From assembly GCA_009783695.1 (NCBI GenBank), contig WRCY01000018.1, positions 1 to 37,956 on the forward strand: 37,956 nt of DNA. The letters run 5' to 3'. How positions within the stretch are numbered: the stretch's first letter is position 1; every line of letters starts with the position of its first letter. Positions 30,082 to 37,359 of this stretch are shown one piece after another. The DNA is from Oscillospiraceae bacterium (GTDB lineage: Bacteria > Bacillota > Clostridia > Oscillospirales > Ruminococcaceae). A program made the translations under genes and the position numbers. A model generated the notes under the pieces. It did no database searches. It had not been told where the DNA came from and worked only from the letters and a program-made list of their open reading frames with translations.

Positions 30082-31905
30082 ATGAAAAGATTGTCACCGC
30101 CTATCATGGCAGAAGATGTACGGATTAAAGAATTTCTTGATATGGTCGCGCCGTCAATTATTAAATTTAATACCGACCACTTTATATGCGGCAACACCTA
30201 CCGTTGTGTATGGGTATTGCGTGAGTACCCCACGGCTACCGATGAACAGGCGATTCTCCGTCACCTCGGCGAAAAAGACAGCGTTACCTTGAAAATCTAT
30301 ACCCGGCACGTTACTCCTATCGAGGAAAAGAAAATTATCGCAAACGCTGCCAGCAAGAACCGCATGAAACAGGCGCAGACTAATGACCTCAAGCAAACCG
30401 TGGAAGCGCAAAGCAATCTGCAGGATATGGCGAACATCGTTGCCACCATGCACCGGAACCGTGAGCCGCTTCTGCACTGTGCCGTGTTTATAGAACTCAC
30501 CGCCCGTGACATGGAGCAGTTAAAACTATTGCAGACAGAAGTAATGACGGAGCTAATTCGCTCCAAGCTTAATGTAGACCATTTGTTACTGCGTCAGCAG
30601 CAGGGTTTTGTTTGCGTAATGCCGTCCGGATATAACGTGTTCGGGAGGCAATTTGAGCGCGTACTCCCTGCATCAAGTGTAGCGAATTTATTTCCGTTCA
30701 ATTATTCGGGTAAGACCGATGCAAACGGCTTCTATATCGGCAGGGATAAATGCGGCTCAAATATCATCGTTGATTTTAATAAGCGTGCCGATGATAAGAC
30801 TAACGCGAACGCATTAATCCTGGGCAACAGCGGACAGGGCAAGAGTTTTCTGCTCAAATTAATCCTCTGTAATCTTCGGGAATCGGGTATGAATATATTA
30901 GCGCTCGATCCCGAAATGGAGTACGAAGACCTGACGAATAATCTCGGCGGTTGTTTCATCGACCTTATGTCGGGACAGTATATTATAAACGTACTCGAAC
31001 CTAAAACTTGGAATGAAGATATAACTTCGGATGACATGGAAGCACCCCACGCATTCCGCTGTACTTCAAAATTAAGTCAGCATATCAGCTTCCTCAAGGA
31101 TTTCTTTCGCAGCTACAAAGATTTTACAGACAGAGAAATTGATACCATCGAGATTATGCTCCATCGGTTATATGATAGCTGGAACATTTCCGACAGCACG
31201 GACTTCGATAAATTGAAACCGGAGGATTATCCGGTTCTATCGGATTTATATGAGCTCATCGAATACGAGTACCAAAACATCGATGAAAACTCACGTTTGC
31301 TCTACACCGCCGACATCATGCGCGAGATTGCTCTCGGGCTTCATTCTCTCTGCGTTGGCGCAGAATCTATGTTTTTCAACGGTCACACTAATATCACCGA
31401 TAACCGTTTTATTACCTTCGGGGTTAAGGAACTTTTAAACACAAGTAAGAACGTCAGGAACGCAATGTTGTTCAATGTGCTGTCATATATGTCCAACGAG
31501 CTACTTACAGGCGGCAGCACGGTGGCTTCGATTGACGAGTTATATCTCTTCCTCACAAACCCGACAGCCATAGAATACATCCGAAACTTCATGAAGCGTG
31601 TCAGAAAGAAAAACTCCGCCGTAATCCTCGCAAGTCAGAATCTTGAAGATTTCAATATTGACGGTATCAGAGAATTTACCAAGCCGTTGTTTTCGATTCC
31701 CACGCATCAGTTTCTGTTCAACTCCGGTAATATTGATGCCAAGTTCTATATCGACAGCCTTCAGCTTGAGCAGAGCGAGTATAACCTGATTAAATATCCG
31801 CAGCGCGGTGTGTGCCTTTATAAATGCGGTAATGAGCGGTATAACCTCATGGTGCAGGCGCCGGAGCATAAGGCGAAGCTATTCGGGAAGGCGGGTGGTT
31901 TGTAA
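30082..31905 (+). CDS. virB4: VirB4-type conjugation ATPase
   Basis: 607 residues. The N-terminal domain (about 1-200) has THVTP-like features of TraE/TraC (IYTRHVTPIEEKK). Walker A is GNSGQGKSF near 248, with LALDPEMEYEDL after it; Walker B is ASIDELYLF near 483; QNLEDF and LFNSGNIDAKFY follow. This is the conserved motor of the transfer channel. It is shorter than many VirB4 proteins (about 800), fitting a split of N-terminal functions with the preceding 196-residue protein. It overlaps the next start by one base. Confidence 0.93.
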   Translation: MKRLSPPIMAEDVRIKEFLDMVAPSIIKFNTDHFICGNTYRCVWVLREYPTATDEQAILRHLGEKDSVTLKIYTRHVTPIEEKKIIANAASKNRMKQAQTNDLKQTVEAQSNLQDMANIVATMHRNREPLLHCAVFIELTARDMEQLKLLQTEVMTELIRSKLNVDHLLLRQQQGFVCVMPSGYNVFGRQFERVLPASSVANLFPFNYSGKTDANGFYIGRDKCGSNIIVDFNKRADDKTNANALILGNSGQGKSFLLKLILCNLRESGMNILALDPEMEYEDLTNNLGGCFIDLMSGQYIINVLEPKTWNEDITSDDMEAPHAFRCTSKLSQHISFLKDFFRSYKDFTDREIDTIEIMLHRLYDSWNISDSTDFDKLKPEDYPVLSDLYELIEYEYQNIDENSRLLYTADIMREIALGLHSLCVGAESMFFNGHTNITDNRFITFGVKELLNTSKNVRNAMLFNVLSYMSNELLTGGSTVASIDELYLFLTNPTAIEYIRNFMKRVRKKNSAVILASQNLEDFNIDGIREFTKPLFSIPTHQFLFNSGNIDAKFYIDSLQLEQSEYNLIKYPQRGVCLYKCGNERYNLMVQAPEHKAKLFGKAGGL

Positions 31906-33080
31906 TGGCAGAACCTACAACCACGACATTGGCAATCAAGGCGGCACTCACCGTCGCAACTGATAAAAGAGCGCGAAAAGTTGTCGGTGCGGTAATCATC
32001 GCAGTGTTGTCTCCGTTAATCCTCGTAATCGCTGTAATATGCGTTGTACTCGGCGGCGGCTCAAGCCACAATAAGGCTGCGGTGCTGTACGCTTTTGACG
32101 GCGACGAATTCCCGGATGAAGTCCCGGCTGAGTACCGAGAACACCTCGAAGCCATGCATGCTGTCTTTAACAGGTTAGATATATTAATCGCAGAAAAGAA
32201 CGAAGAAATAGAAGAAGGCAGCCTTAACTCTGTGAGAGTCAAGGCTGTTTTTTATGCCCTGCATTTCGAGCTGGATTCGCTTGAATTTAACGATGAATAC
32301 CTCGCCAATTTCTTAAACGCCTTCACAGATATAAAAACAATTGACGGCGAAGAAATAACTTTTGCGCTGACAAACACAGGTGCGGTATACAGCAGCATGA
32401 CCGATTTCCTCGGCAGAATCATGACTGTGGATGAAAAAGCGAACGCAGAAGCGATTTACAACTTCTACCTCTACGGCGATAATATTCCCGATGATGGTCA
32501 AAATTTTGATAGCGATTGGACAAGCGGTCTCATTGAAGTAGACTTTGAGTATCTCGGTGAAGGCAATGAAACACAGGTTATGTATTTCCACCAAGCCGAT
32601 AAAAGATGGGGTGCAGAGCCTTATGGCGATAACGGAACAATCGCTTCAGCCGGCTGCGGTCCGACCACACTCGCGATGGTGGTATCTACATTGACAGACA
32701 GGACTATTAATCCGTCGGAAATGACAGCGTGGGCGTATGAGAATGGTTATTGGTACGAGAACGGTGGTTCATATCATAGTATAATCCCGGAGGGCGGCAG
32801 GCATTTCGGACTGACTGTAGAGGGTGTTGCACGGCATGAGTGGCAGAAGGTATCCGATGCTTTAGATGACGGCAAGTTGGTCATCGCGCTAATGGGTCCC
32901 GGACATTTTACAAACGGCGGTCATTTTATTCTGCTTCGCGGAATCACAAGCGATGGTAAAATATTAGTTGCTGATTCTTTTTCAATAAAGCGCAGCGAGC
33001 AGAGCTGGGAGCTGTCACTTATAGTTGACGAAGTAAGTCAAAGGGCAGGCGCTGGCGGCCCGTTTTGGATTTTTTCATAA
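31905..33080 (+). CDS. Membrane-anchored C39-family peptidase
   Basis: 391 residues. One span near 27-50 (VVGAVIIAVLSPLILVIAVIC), a helical linker (60-210), then a papain-like C39_2 domain: YFHQADKRWG, Cys251 in SAGCGPTTLAM, His340 in GGHFILLRG and Asp357 in VADSF, a plausible catalytic triad. In Gram-positive T4SS loci this place is usually taken by a lysozyme plus NlpC/P60 wall hydrolase; no lysozyme domain is seen. It probably trims peptidoglycan or processes a channel protein outside the membrane. A terminator-like hairpin lies within the gene at 32219. Confidence 0.8.
   Translation: MAEPTTTTLAIKAALTVATDKRARKVVGAVIIAVLSPLILVIAVICVVLGGGSSHNKAAVLYAFDGDEFPDEVPAEYREHLEAMHAVFNRLDILIAEKNEEIEEGSLNSVRVKAVFYALHFELDSLEFNDEYLANFLNAFTDIKTIDGEEITFALTNTGAVYSSMTDFLGRIMTVDEKANAEAIYNFYLYGDNIPDDGQNFDSDWTSGLIEVDFEYLGEGNETQVMYFHQADKRWGAEPYGDNGTIASAGCGPTTLAMVVSTLTDRTINPSEMTAWAYENGYWYENGGSYHSIIPEGGRHFGLTVEGVARHEWQKVSDALDDGKLVIALMGPGHFTNGGHFILLRGITSDGKILVADSFSIKRSEQSWELSLIVDEVSQRAGAGGPFWIFS
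32219..32253 (+). terminator. Terminator-shaped hairpin inside the C39 peptidase gene
   Basis: CAGCCTT pairs with AAGGCTG and ACTCT pairs with AGAGT around loop GTG with a single A-C mismatch, followed by six T. It is in the sense direction, about 315 bases into the gene, upstream of the catalytic domain. Confidence 0.75.
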
Positions 33081-33112
33081 TGATAAAATAACACAGAAAA
33101 GAGGAATAAATA

Positions 33113-33481
33113 ATGAGCAAAACTACAATTCAAATGGCGTTCGATGCCGAAAAGCTAAATGCAGTAAAGTTATACATGGGCAAGAAAAACGCAGACCTCG
33201 AGTCCGAGTTCGCTCATTTCATGCAGAAGGTGTATGAGGATTACGTTCCCGCGCCGGTGCGTGAGTATATCGAATCGCGCTTGATGGCAGACGAACCGAA
33301 ACCGAAATCGCAGAAGCTGCCCCGTCCACGCCCTCAAAAAGGAAAACCCGAAATTCCGCAGAAAGAAATTAACGATGCTCCGAGAGAAAGAATCGAAGTA
33401 CCCCTGCGGGAAAGCCCCGAACTTCCCGTGCGGTCAATCAGACCTGCTTCTGTGCCGTTTACAGCTCCGGAGGATGAATAA
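33113..33481 (+). CDS. DUF6103-like small protein
   Basis: 122 residues. The N-terminus KTTIQMAFDAEKLNAVKLYM, then ADLESEFAHFMQKVYEDYVPAPVREYIESR is what I recall as DUF6103, an RHH-like fold. The rest is disordered and rich in P, R, K and E. The gene is next to the candidate oriT, so it could be a relaxosome or DNA-binding accessory. It lacks the shared tail and ends in FTAPEDE. Confidence 0.68.
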   Translation: MSKTTIQMAFDAEKLNAVKLYMGKKNADLESEFAHFMQKVYEDYVPAPVREYIESRLMADEPKPKSQKLPRPRPQKGKPEIPQKEINDAPRERIEVPLRESPELPVRSIRPASVPFTAPEDE

Positions 33482-33593
33482 GAATAATATGCGCGTGCTA
33501 CCCCCTGTCGCGCCCTGTGTGACGTTTTCGAGGACAAGGTGGACAGTTTGCCGATGAAAGCACAAGGTCGAAAACTGAGCAGGTTAAAGAGGC

Positions 33594-33699
33594 GGGGTCG
33601 TTGACCCCTATGCCTCAGTCTACATCAGCCCGCAACGCGGGCTGATGGGGTTTCATGTTCGGGGTCGGTTTGAACAGCTTGGGGTCGGTTCAGGGGTCG
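33594..33699 (+). repeat. GGGGTCG iteron-like repeats
   Basis: GGGGTCG occurs at 33594, 33661, 33681 and 33693; the 33661 and 33681 copies share GGGGTCGGTT. GACCCC at 33603 is an inverted partner of the first. Runs of four G at 33647, 33661, 33681 and 33693 would also permit a long-loop G-quadruplex. Confidence 0.8.
33623..33647. other. Perfect 11-base hairpin in the candidate oriT
   Basis: CATCAGCCCGC and GCGGGCTGATG around loop AAC. No T tract follows, so a terminator is unlikely. The shape fits a relaxase recognition hairpin. Confidence 0.75.
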
Positions 33700-33799
33700 A
33701 AGGATTAATATATAACGGTTTTATGCCGTGATGACAGACTTTGAACGGGGTTCCAATATAGGGGTTACGGCTATTTTTCAAAAGAAACGAGGGATATTT

Positions 33800-34090
33800 A
33801 TGGATTGGGAAGATATAGCAAATGCACGAATGAGAGAAATTAACAGGCTCCGCGGAGTCGTGCGTGATTTTAACAGTTTTATAAACAGACGAAACGATAT
33901 GCTCTTTCAAGTAATCGAACACGCCCGAAAGGAAACCGGAAAGTTGTTCGCAGACCCAAAAGATGCTGACGATTGGTTATTTTCTAATTTCGATATTACG
34001 AAAGAAGAACTTGAAGAAATCTATGAAGGCAAAAATAACGCACCATATGTGGGCGAGCAGGACGAGGGCATGAACTCACAATCGATGTAA
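33800..34090 (+). CDS. Small protein with C-terminal tail beside the relaxosome genes
   Basis: 96 residues from ATG 33800 with GAGGGAT ahead; the upstream GTG at 33728 lacks a ribosome binding site. Mostly helical: WEDIANARMREINRLRGVVRDFNSFINRRN, then KLFADPKDADDWLFSNFDITKEELEEIY. It ends DEGMNSQSM. No family recognised. It may be an accessory of the relaxosome, since it precedes the RHH protein and relaxase with short gaps. Confidence 0.65.
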   Translation: MDWEDIANARMREINRLRGVVRDFNSFINRRNDMLFQVIEHARKETGKLFADPKDADDWLFSNFDITKEELEEIYEGKNNAPYVGEQDEGMNSQSM

Positions 34091-34110
34091 TTATCGCAAA
34101 GGAGAATAAA

Positions 34111-34539
34111 ATGAACAACGATCTAAAAAAGAAAAGTGCATTCTGGCTGCATCCGCATGTAAAGAATAAAATCATGGAGCTTTATAAAAAAGATAACTGC
34201 TCCAGCCAGAGCGAGTTCGTTGAAAAAGCCGTGTTGTTTTACAGTGGTTTTATTCATACTCAAAACGCAGGCGATTTCCTCCCGAAAACGCTCGCGAGTA
34301 TGCTCACGGGAATCGTTCAAACAACCGAAAACCGCATATCCCGCGTGACGTTTAAATTAGCCCTCGAAATCTGTATGATGATGCATATTATTGCTGAGCT
34401 CAACGAGTTGCCGGAAAATTATCTAACAAAGCTGCGCGGTAAGTGCGTAAAGGAAGTAAAGAAATCCATCGGTGCTGTAAATTTCGAGTCCGTTGTAAAA
34501 TCACACGATGAATTTAACTGCGAAGAAGTTGGTAACTGA
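34111..34539 (+). CDS. RHH-type relaxosome accessory protein (MobC-like)
   Basis: 142 residues. FWLHPHVKNKIMELYKKDNC, SSQSEFVEKAVLFYSGFI is a ribbon-helix-helix-like start; the rest is helical (ISRVTFKLALEICMMMHII) and basic. It ends two bases before the relaxase ATG and is almost certainly co-translated with it. Proteins in this place bind oriT and load the relaxase. Confidence 0.7.
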   Translation: MNNDLKKKSAFWLHPHVKNKIMELYKKDNCSSQSEFVEKAVLFYSGFIHTQNAGDFLPKTLASMLTGIVQTTENRISRVTFKLALEICMMMHIIAELNELPENYLTKLRGKCVKEVKKSIGAVNFESVVKSHDEFNCEEVGN

Positions 34540-34541
34540 TT

Positions 34542-35909
34542 ATGCCGCGTGTCATATTTACCAGCCGATATATGAAGCCATCTGCAAGAAATCAAAAATC
34601 ATATTTTATGAAGTACATTGCAACACGCGAGGGTGCTGAGAGCGTACCGAGTACGGACATGCTGCTTGATTCTACGAAGAACCAGCAGCGTTTAATCAGA
34701 AGAATTATTAATGATTTCTCCGATATGAAAACCATGCATGAATACACAGACTACCTTTTAAAACCGAATCGTGGTAACGCTTCCGAATTCATTATACGAG
34801 CAATTGAGGAAAACCTCGACCGTACTGAGAGCCGAAAGAATTACATGGACTACATTGCTAACCGTCCACGCACAGAAAAACTCGGCACACACGGTTTATT
34901 CACCGACGCAGGTGTTCCGGTAGTGCTGGAACAAGTCGCTGATGAAGTGGCGGGTCATTCCGGAAACGTGTGGACGAATGTGATGAGCCTGCGGCGTGAA
35001 GATGCAGAACGGCTCGGTTATGATAATGCCGAAGCGTGGATGAATTTAATTCGCAGTAAGCGTGTACAGATTGCCGAACACACAAAAATCCCGCAGGAAG
35101 ACTTGAAATGGTATGCGAGCTTTCATAACGAAAGTCATCACCCTCATGTTCATCTTGTGGTTTATTCGACGAACCCGAAGAAAGGTTATCTCACCGAACG
35201 CGGCATTGAATCTATGCGCTCCATGTTCGCGCGTGATATATTCAAAGACGACCTGCTCCATATTTACAAAGAGCAGACCGAGCTCCGCGAGGAAATAAAC
35301 GAACAGGCGATGAAGAATCTGCAATCGCTGATTGAAAATATGCGTTGGGGGATTGAAATAAACAAGAACCTTGAAAATGATTTACTCTTACTTGCCGAGC
35401 GGCTTCGGAATACAGGCGGCAAGAAAGTCTACGGTTATCTCAAAACAGACGTAAAAGCCATAATCAACCGAATTATAGACGAGCTTGCCAAAACCGAGAA
35501 TGTCGCGAAGACTTATGCTGCGTGGCATGAAATGAAATGCGAAGTCCTGCGTTCATACACAGACAAAATGCCGGAACTGCTCCCGCTGTCACAACAGAAA
35601 GAGCTCAGTAAAATCCGGCAGATTGTTATTAACGAAGCGATTCAGATTTCAGATAGCGAAATAGTTATTGAACAAGAAAAAATAAATAACTCCGCTGATG
35701 AAAATAAATACAACGCGGATAGTTTTACTCCGCCAGCATCGCAGGGAGTTGTTCGGCTTTTTCATCATCTGAGCCGCATATTTGAGGATAGTGTCATGCA
35801 GATGAAACATCGCGGTTGCACGGACAAAAAAGCTCGCAGCAAAGAACGCGAGAAGAAAATCGCGCTCGGTCACGCCCACGACGATTATACGCCGCAACAG
35901 AATATATAA
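34542..35909 (+). CDS. MobP-type relaxase (MobP3-like)
   Basis: 455 residues. The N-terminus MPRVIFTSRYMKPSARNQKSYFMKYIATREG and the metal-binding motif HNESHHPHVHLVVYS (H199, H200, H202, H204) are those of MOBP-class relaxases, of the MobP3 type as I recall. Candidate catalytic tyrosines are Y10, Y21 and Y25. The second half is helical, with a C-terminal basic region (HRGCTDKKARSKEREKK). It would nick oriT, stay bound to the 5' end and be led to the coupling protein. It ends DDYTPQQNI, without the GMNM tail. Confidence 0.88.
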   Translation: MPRVIFTSRYMKPSARNQKSYFMKYIATREGAESVPSTDMLLDSTKNQQRLIRRIINDFSDMKTMHEYTDYLLKPNRGNASEFIIRAIEENLDRTESRKNYMDYIANRPRTEKLGTHGLFTDAGVPVVLEQVADEVAGHSGNVWTNVMSLRREDAERLGYDNAEAWMNLIRSKRVQIAEHTKIPQEDLKWYASFHNESHHPHVHLVVYSTNPKKGYLTERGIESMRSMFARDIFKDDLLHIYKEQTELREEINEQAMKNLQSLIENMRWGIEINKNLENDLLLLAERLRNTGGKKVYGYLKTDVKAIINRIIDELAKTENVAKTYAAWHEMKCEVLRSYTDKMPELLPLSQQKELSKIRQIVINEAIQISDSEIVIEQEKINNSADENKYNADSFTPPASQGVVRLFHHLSRIFEDSVMQMKHRGCTDKKARSKEREKKIALGHAHDDYTPQQNI

Positions 35910-35921
35910 ATGGAGGATAAC

Positions 35922-37346
35922 ATGCGAATTTCATATAAAAGAAGCCCATATATACATTTCACAGAATCGCAAAAAGAGCGCGCCAACGCTGTTGATTTGG
36001 TAGATTTCCTGCAGCGTCAAGGTGAAGAACTCGAACGCTCCGGCAGAGAATGGCGATGGAAGAATAATCGCGGGATTACGATTAGAGGCAGTGAATGGTA
36101 CAATCAATACGAACAGCGCGGCGGCGGGCCCGTGCAATTCGTGCGGGAATTCTATAACCTCTCCTACCCCGAAGCCGTGACCATGCTCCTGAACGGCGAG
36201 CGGGGTGAGATTAAATTCACTGACAAACCGAAAGTAAATAAAGAACGCAAACCCTTCGTTCTGCCCGAACGCAGCGATAATATGCGGCGTGTTTTTGCAT
36301 ATCTCATTAAACAACGGTATATTGACAGCGAAATAATTTCGCACTTTGCTCATGAACGTATATTATATGAGGATAAGGAGCATCACAACGCCGTGTTTGT
36401 AGGTTGTGACGAGAACAGCGTCCCAAAACACGCACATAAGAGGGGAACATATTCCGAGGGCGGCTATCGTGGCAATGTAGAGGGTTCTGACCCTCGTTAT
36501 TGTTTCCGTCACATTGGCGGCTCTATTCTCCATGTATTTGAAGCACCGATTGATATGCTTTCATATATCACGATGAATAAACAGAGTTGGAAAAATCACA
36601 GCTACATCGCGCTCGACGGCGTGACCGAACACGCGATGCTATGGATTCTGGAGCAGAGTCCGCATATTAATAAAATCCGCCTCTGCTTAGACCACGACCA
36701 TGCCGGCATTGAAGCTTCGTACCGGCTGACCGAAATACTTGCAGAGCGAGGATATACCGATGTTGAGGTTATACGTCCGTTTAATAAAGACTGGAACGAA
36801 GACAGAAAAGCACAGCTCGGTTATGATGCCGAGCCTCCTCAGGAGAATCCCAAGCTTGAGATGTTCTTCGAGCTCTGCAGTGAGCTTTGTGATGTTCACG
36901 GTGATATATTACCAAAAGAAGCGAGTATGGAAAGCATCGGCAAGCAAGTTGAAATACTGACCCGTCTTGCTAAAGGTGGAAAATACGCATATATGACGCA
37001 ATCACTTGTGAATATTTATGCACACTCGCTTATGTCTGTCACCGGGCAGATGAAACGCATCGGGAAACCGGTCACCGTAGAGCAGCTTACTGAACAAATG
37101 ACACAGGAATACACGCCTCACAAAGACAAAGGTGGAATACGTTCGCGTTGTGATGATATATATGGGTCATTTAAGAAGCTCTATGCACAGGAGCGAACTG
37201 CGGGGATTCGGACGACAACAGAGCGGGAAAACGAAATAAATAACTATGTAAGCCTTGCGCGGGAATGTGTTAAGACCCTTTCTTTTTTACGATTGGAAGA
37301 ACAGAAACAAGAGCAGAGTGTTATTCAAAGCATGGCAATTATGTGA
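35922..37346 (+). CDS. Toprim primase-like protein (DUF3991 type) with C-terminal tail
   Basis: 474 residues from ATG 35922, with GGAGG ahead that overlaps the ATG at 35910. The N-terminal part (ERANAVDLVDFLQRQGEELERSGREWRWK) is the CHC2-like start without visible zinc cysteines. A DUF3991-like middle (FAYLIKQRYIDSEIISHFAHERILYED) is followed by a Toprim domain: HVFEAPIDMLSYI (Glu) and IRLCLDHDHAGIEA (D257, D259). It probably makes primers for the transferred strand in donor or recipient. It ends EQSVIQSMAIM, a looser tail variant. Confidence 0.82.
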   Translation: MRISYKRSPYIHFTESQKERANAVDLVDFLQRQGEELERSGREWRWKNNRGITIRGSEWYNQYEQRGGGPVQFVREFYNLSYPEAVTMLLNGERGEIKFTDKPKVNKERKPFVLPERSDNMRRVFAYLIKQRYIDSEIISHFAHERILYEDKEHHNAVFVGCDENSVPKHAHKRGTYSEGGYRGNVEGSDPRYCFRHIGGSILHVFEAPIDMLSYITMNKQSWKNHSYIALDGVTEHAMLWILEQSPHINKIRLCLDHDHAGIEASYRLTEILAERGYTDVEVIRPFNKDWNEDRKAQLGYDAEPPQENPKLEMFFELCSELCDVHGDILPKEASMESIGKQVEILTRLAKGGKYAYMTQSLVNIYAHSLMSVTGQMKRIGKPVTVEQLTEQMTQEYTPHKDKGGIRSRCDDIYGSFKKLYAQERTAGIRTTTERENEINNYVSLARECVKTLSFLRLEEQKQEQSVIQSMAIM

Positions 37347-37359
37347 GGGAGGATTAATA

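Larger units (their letters stand above)
33482..33799. other. Noncoding repeat-rich region, candidate oriT
   Basis: 318 bases with no supported gene, just upstream of the relaxosome genes. It contains a perfect hairpin (33623-33647), a GGGGTC/GACCCC hairpin (33594-33608), GGGGTCG direct repeats, and TGTTC/GAACA arms (33657-33661 region with 33673-33677) around one repeat. This density of inverted and direct repeats next to an RHH protein and relaxase is what an origin of transfer looks like. The nick site is not identified. Confidence 0.55.

Noticed and set aside
33375-33557. 60-codon plus-strand frame running into the candidate oriT
   Set aside because: It overlaps the DUF6103-like gene in another frame, lacks a ribosome binding site and ends in repeat-rich noncoding DNA.
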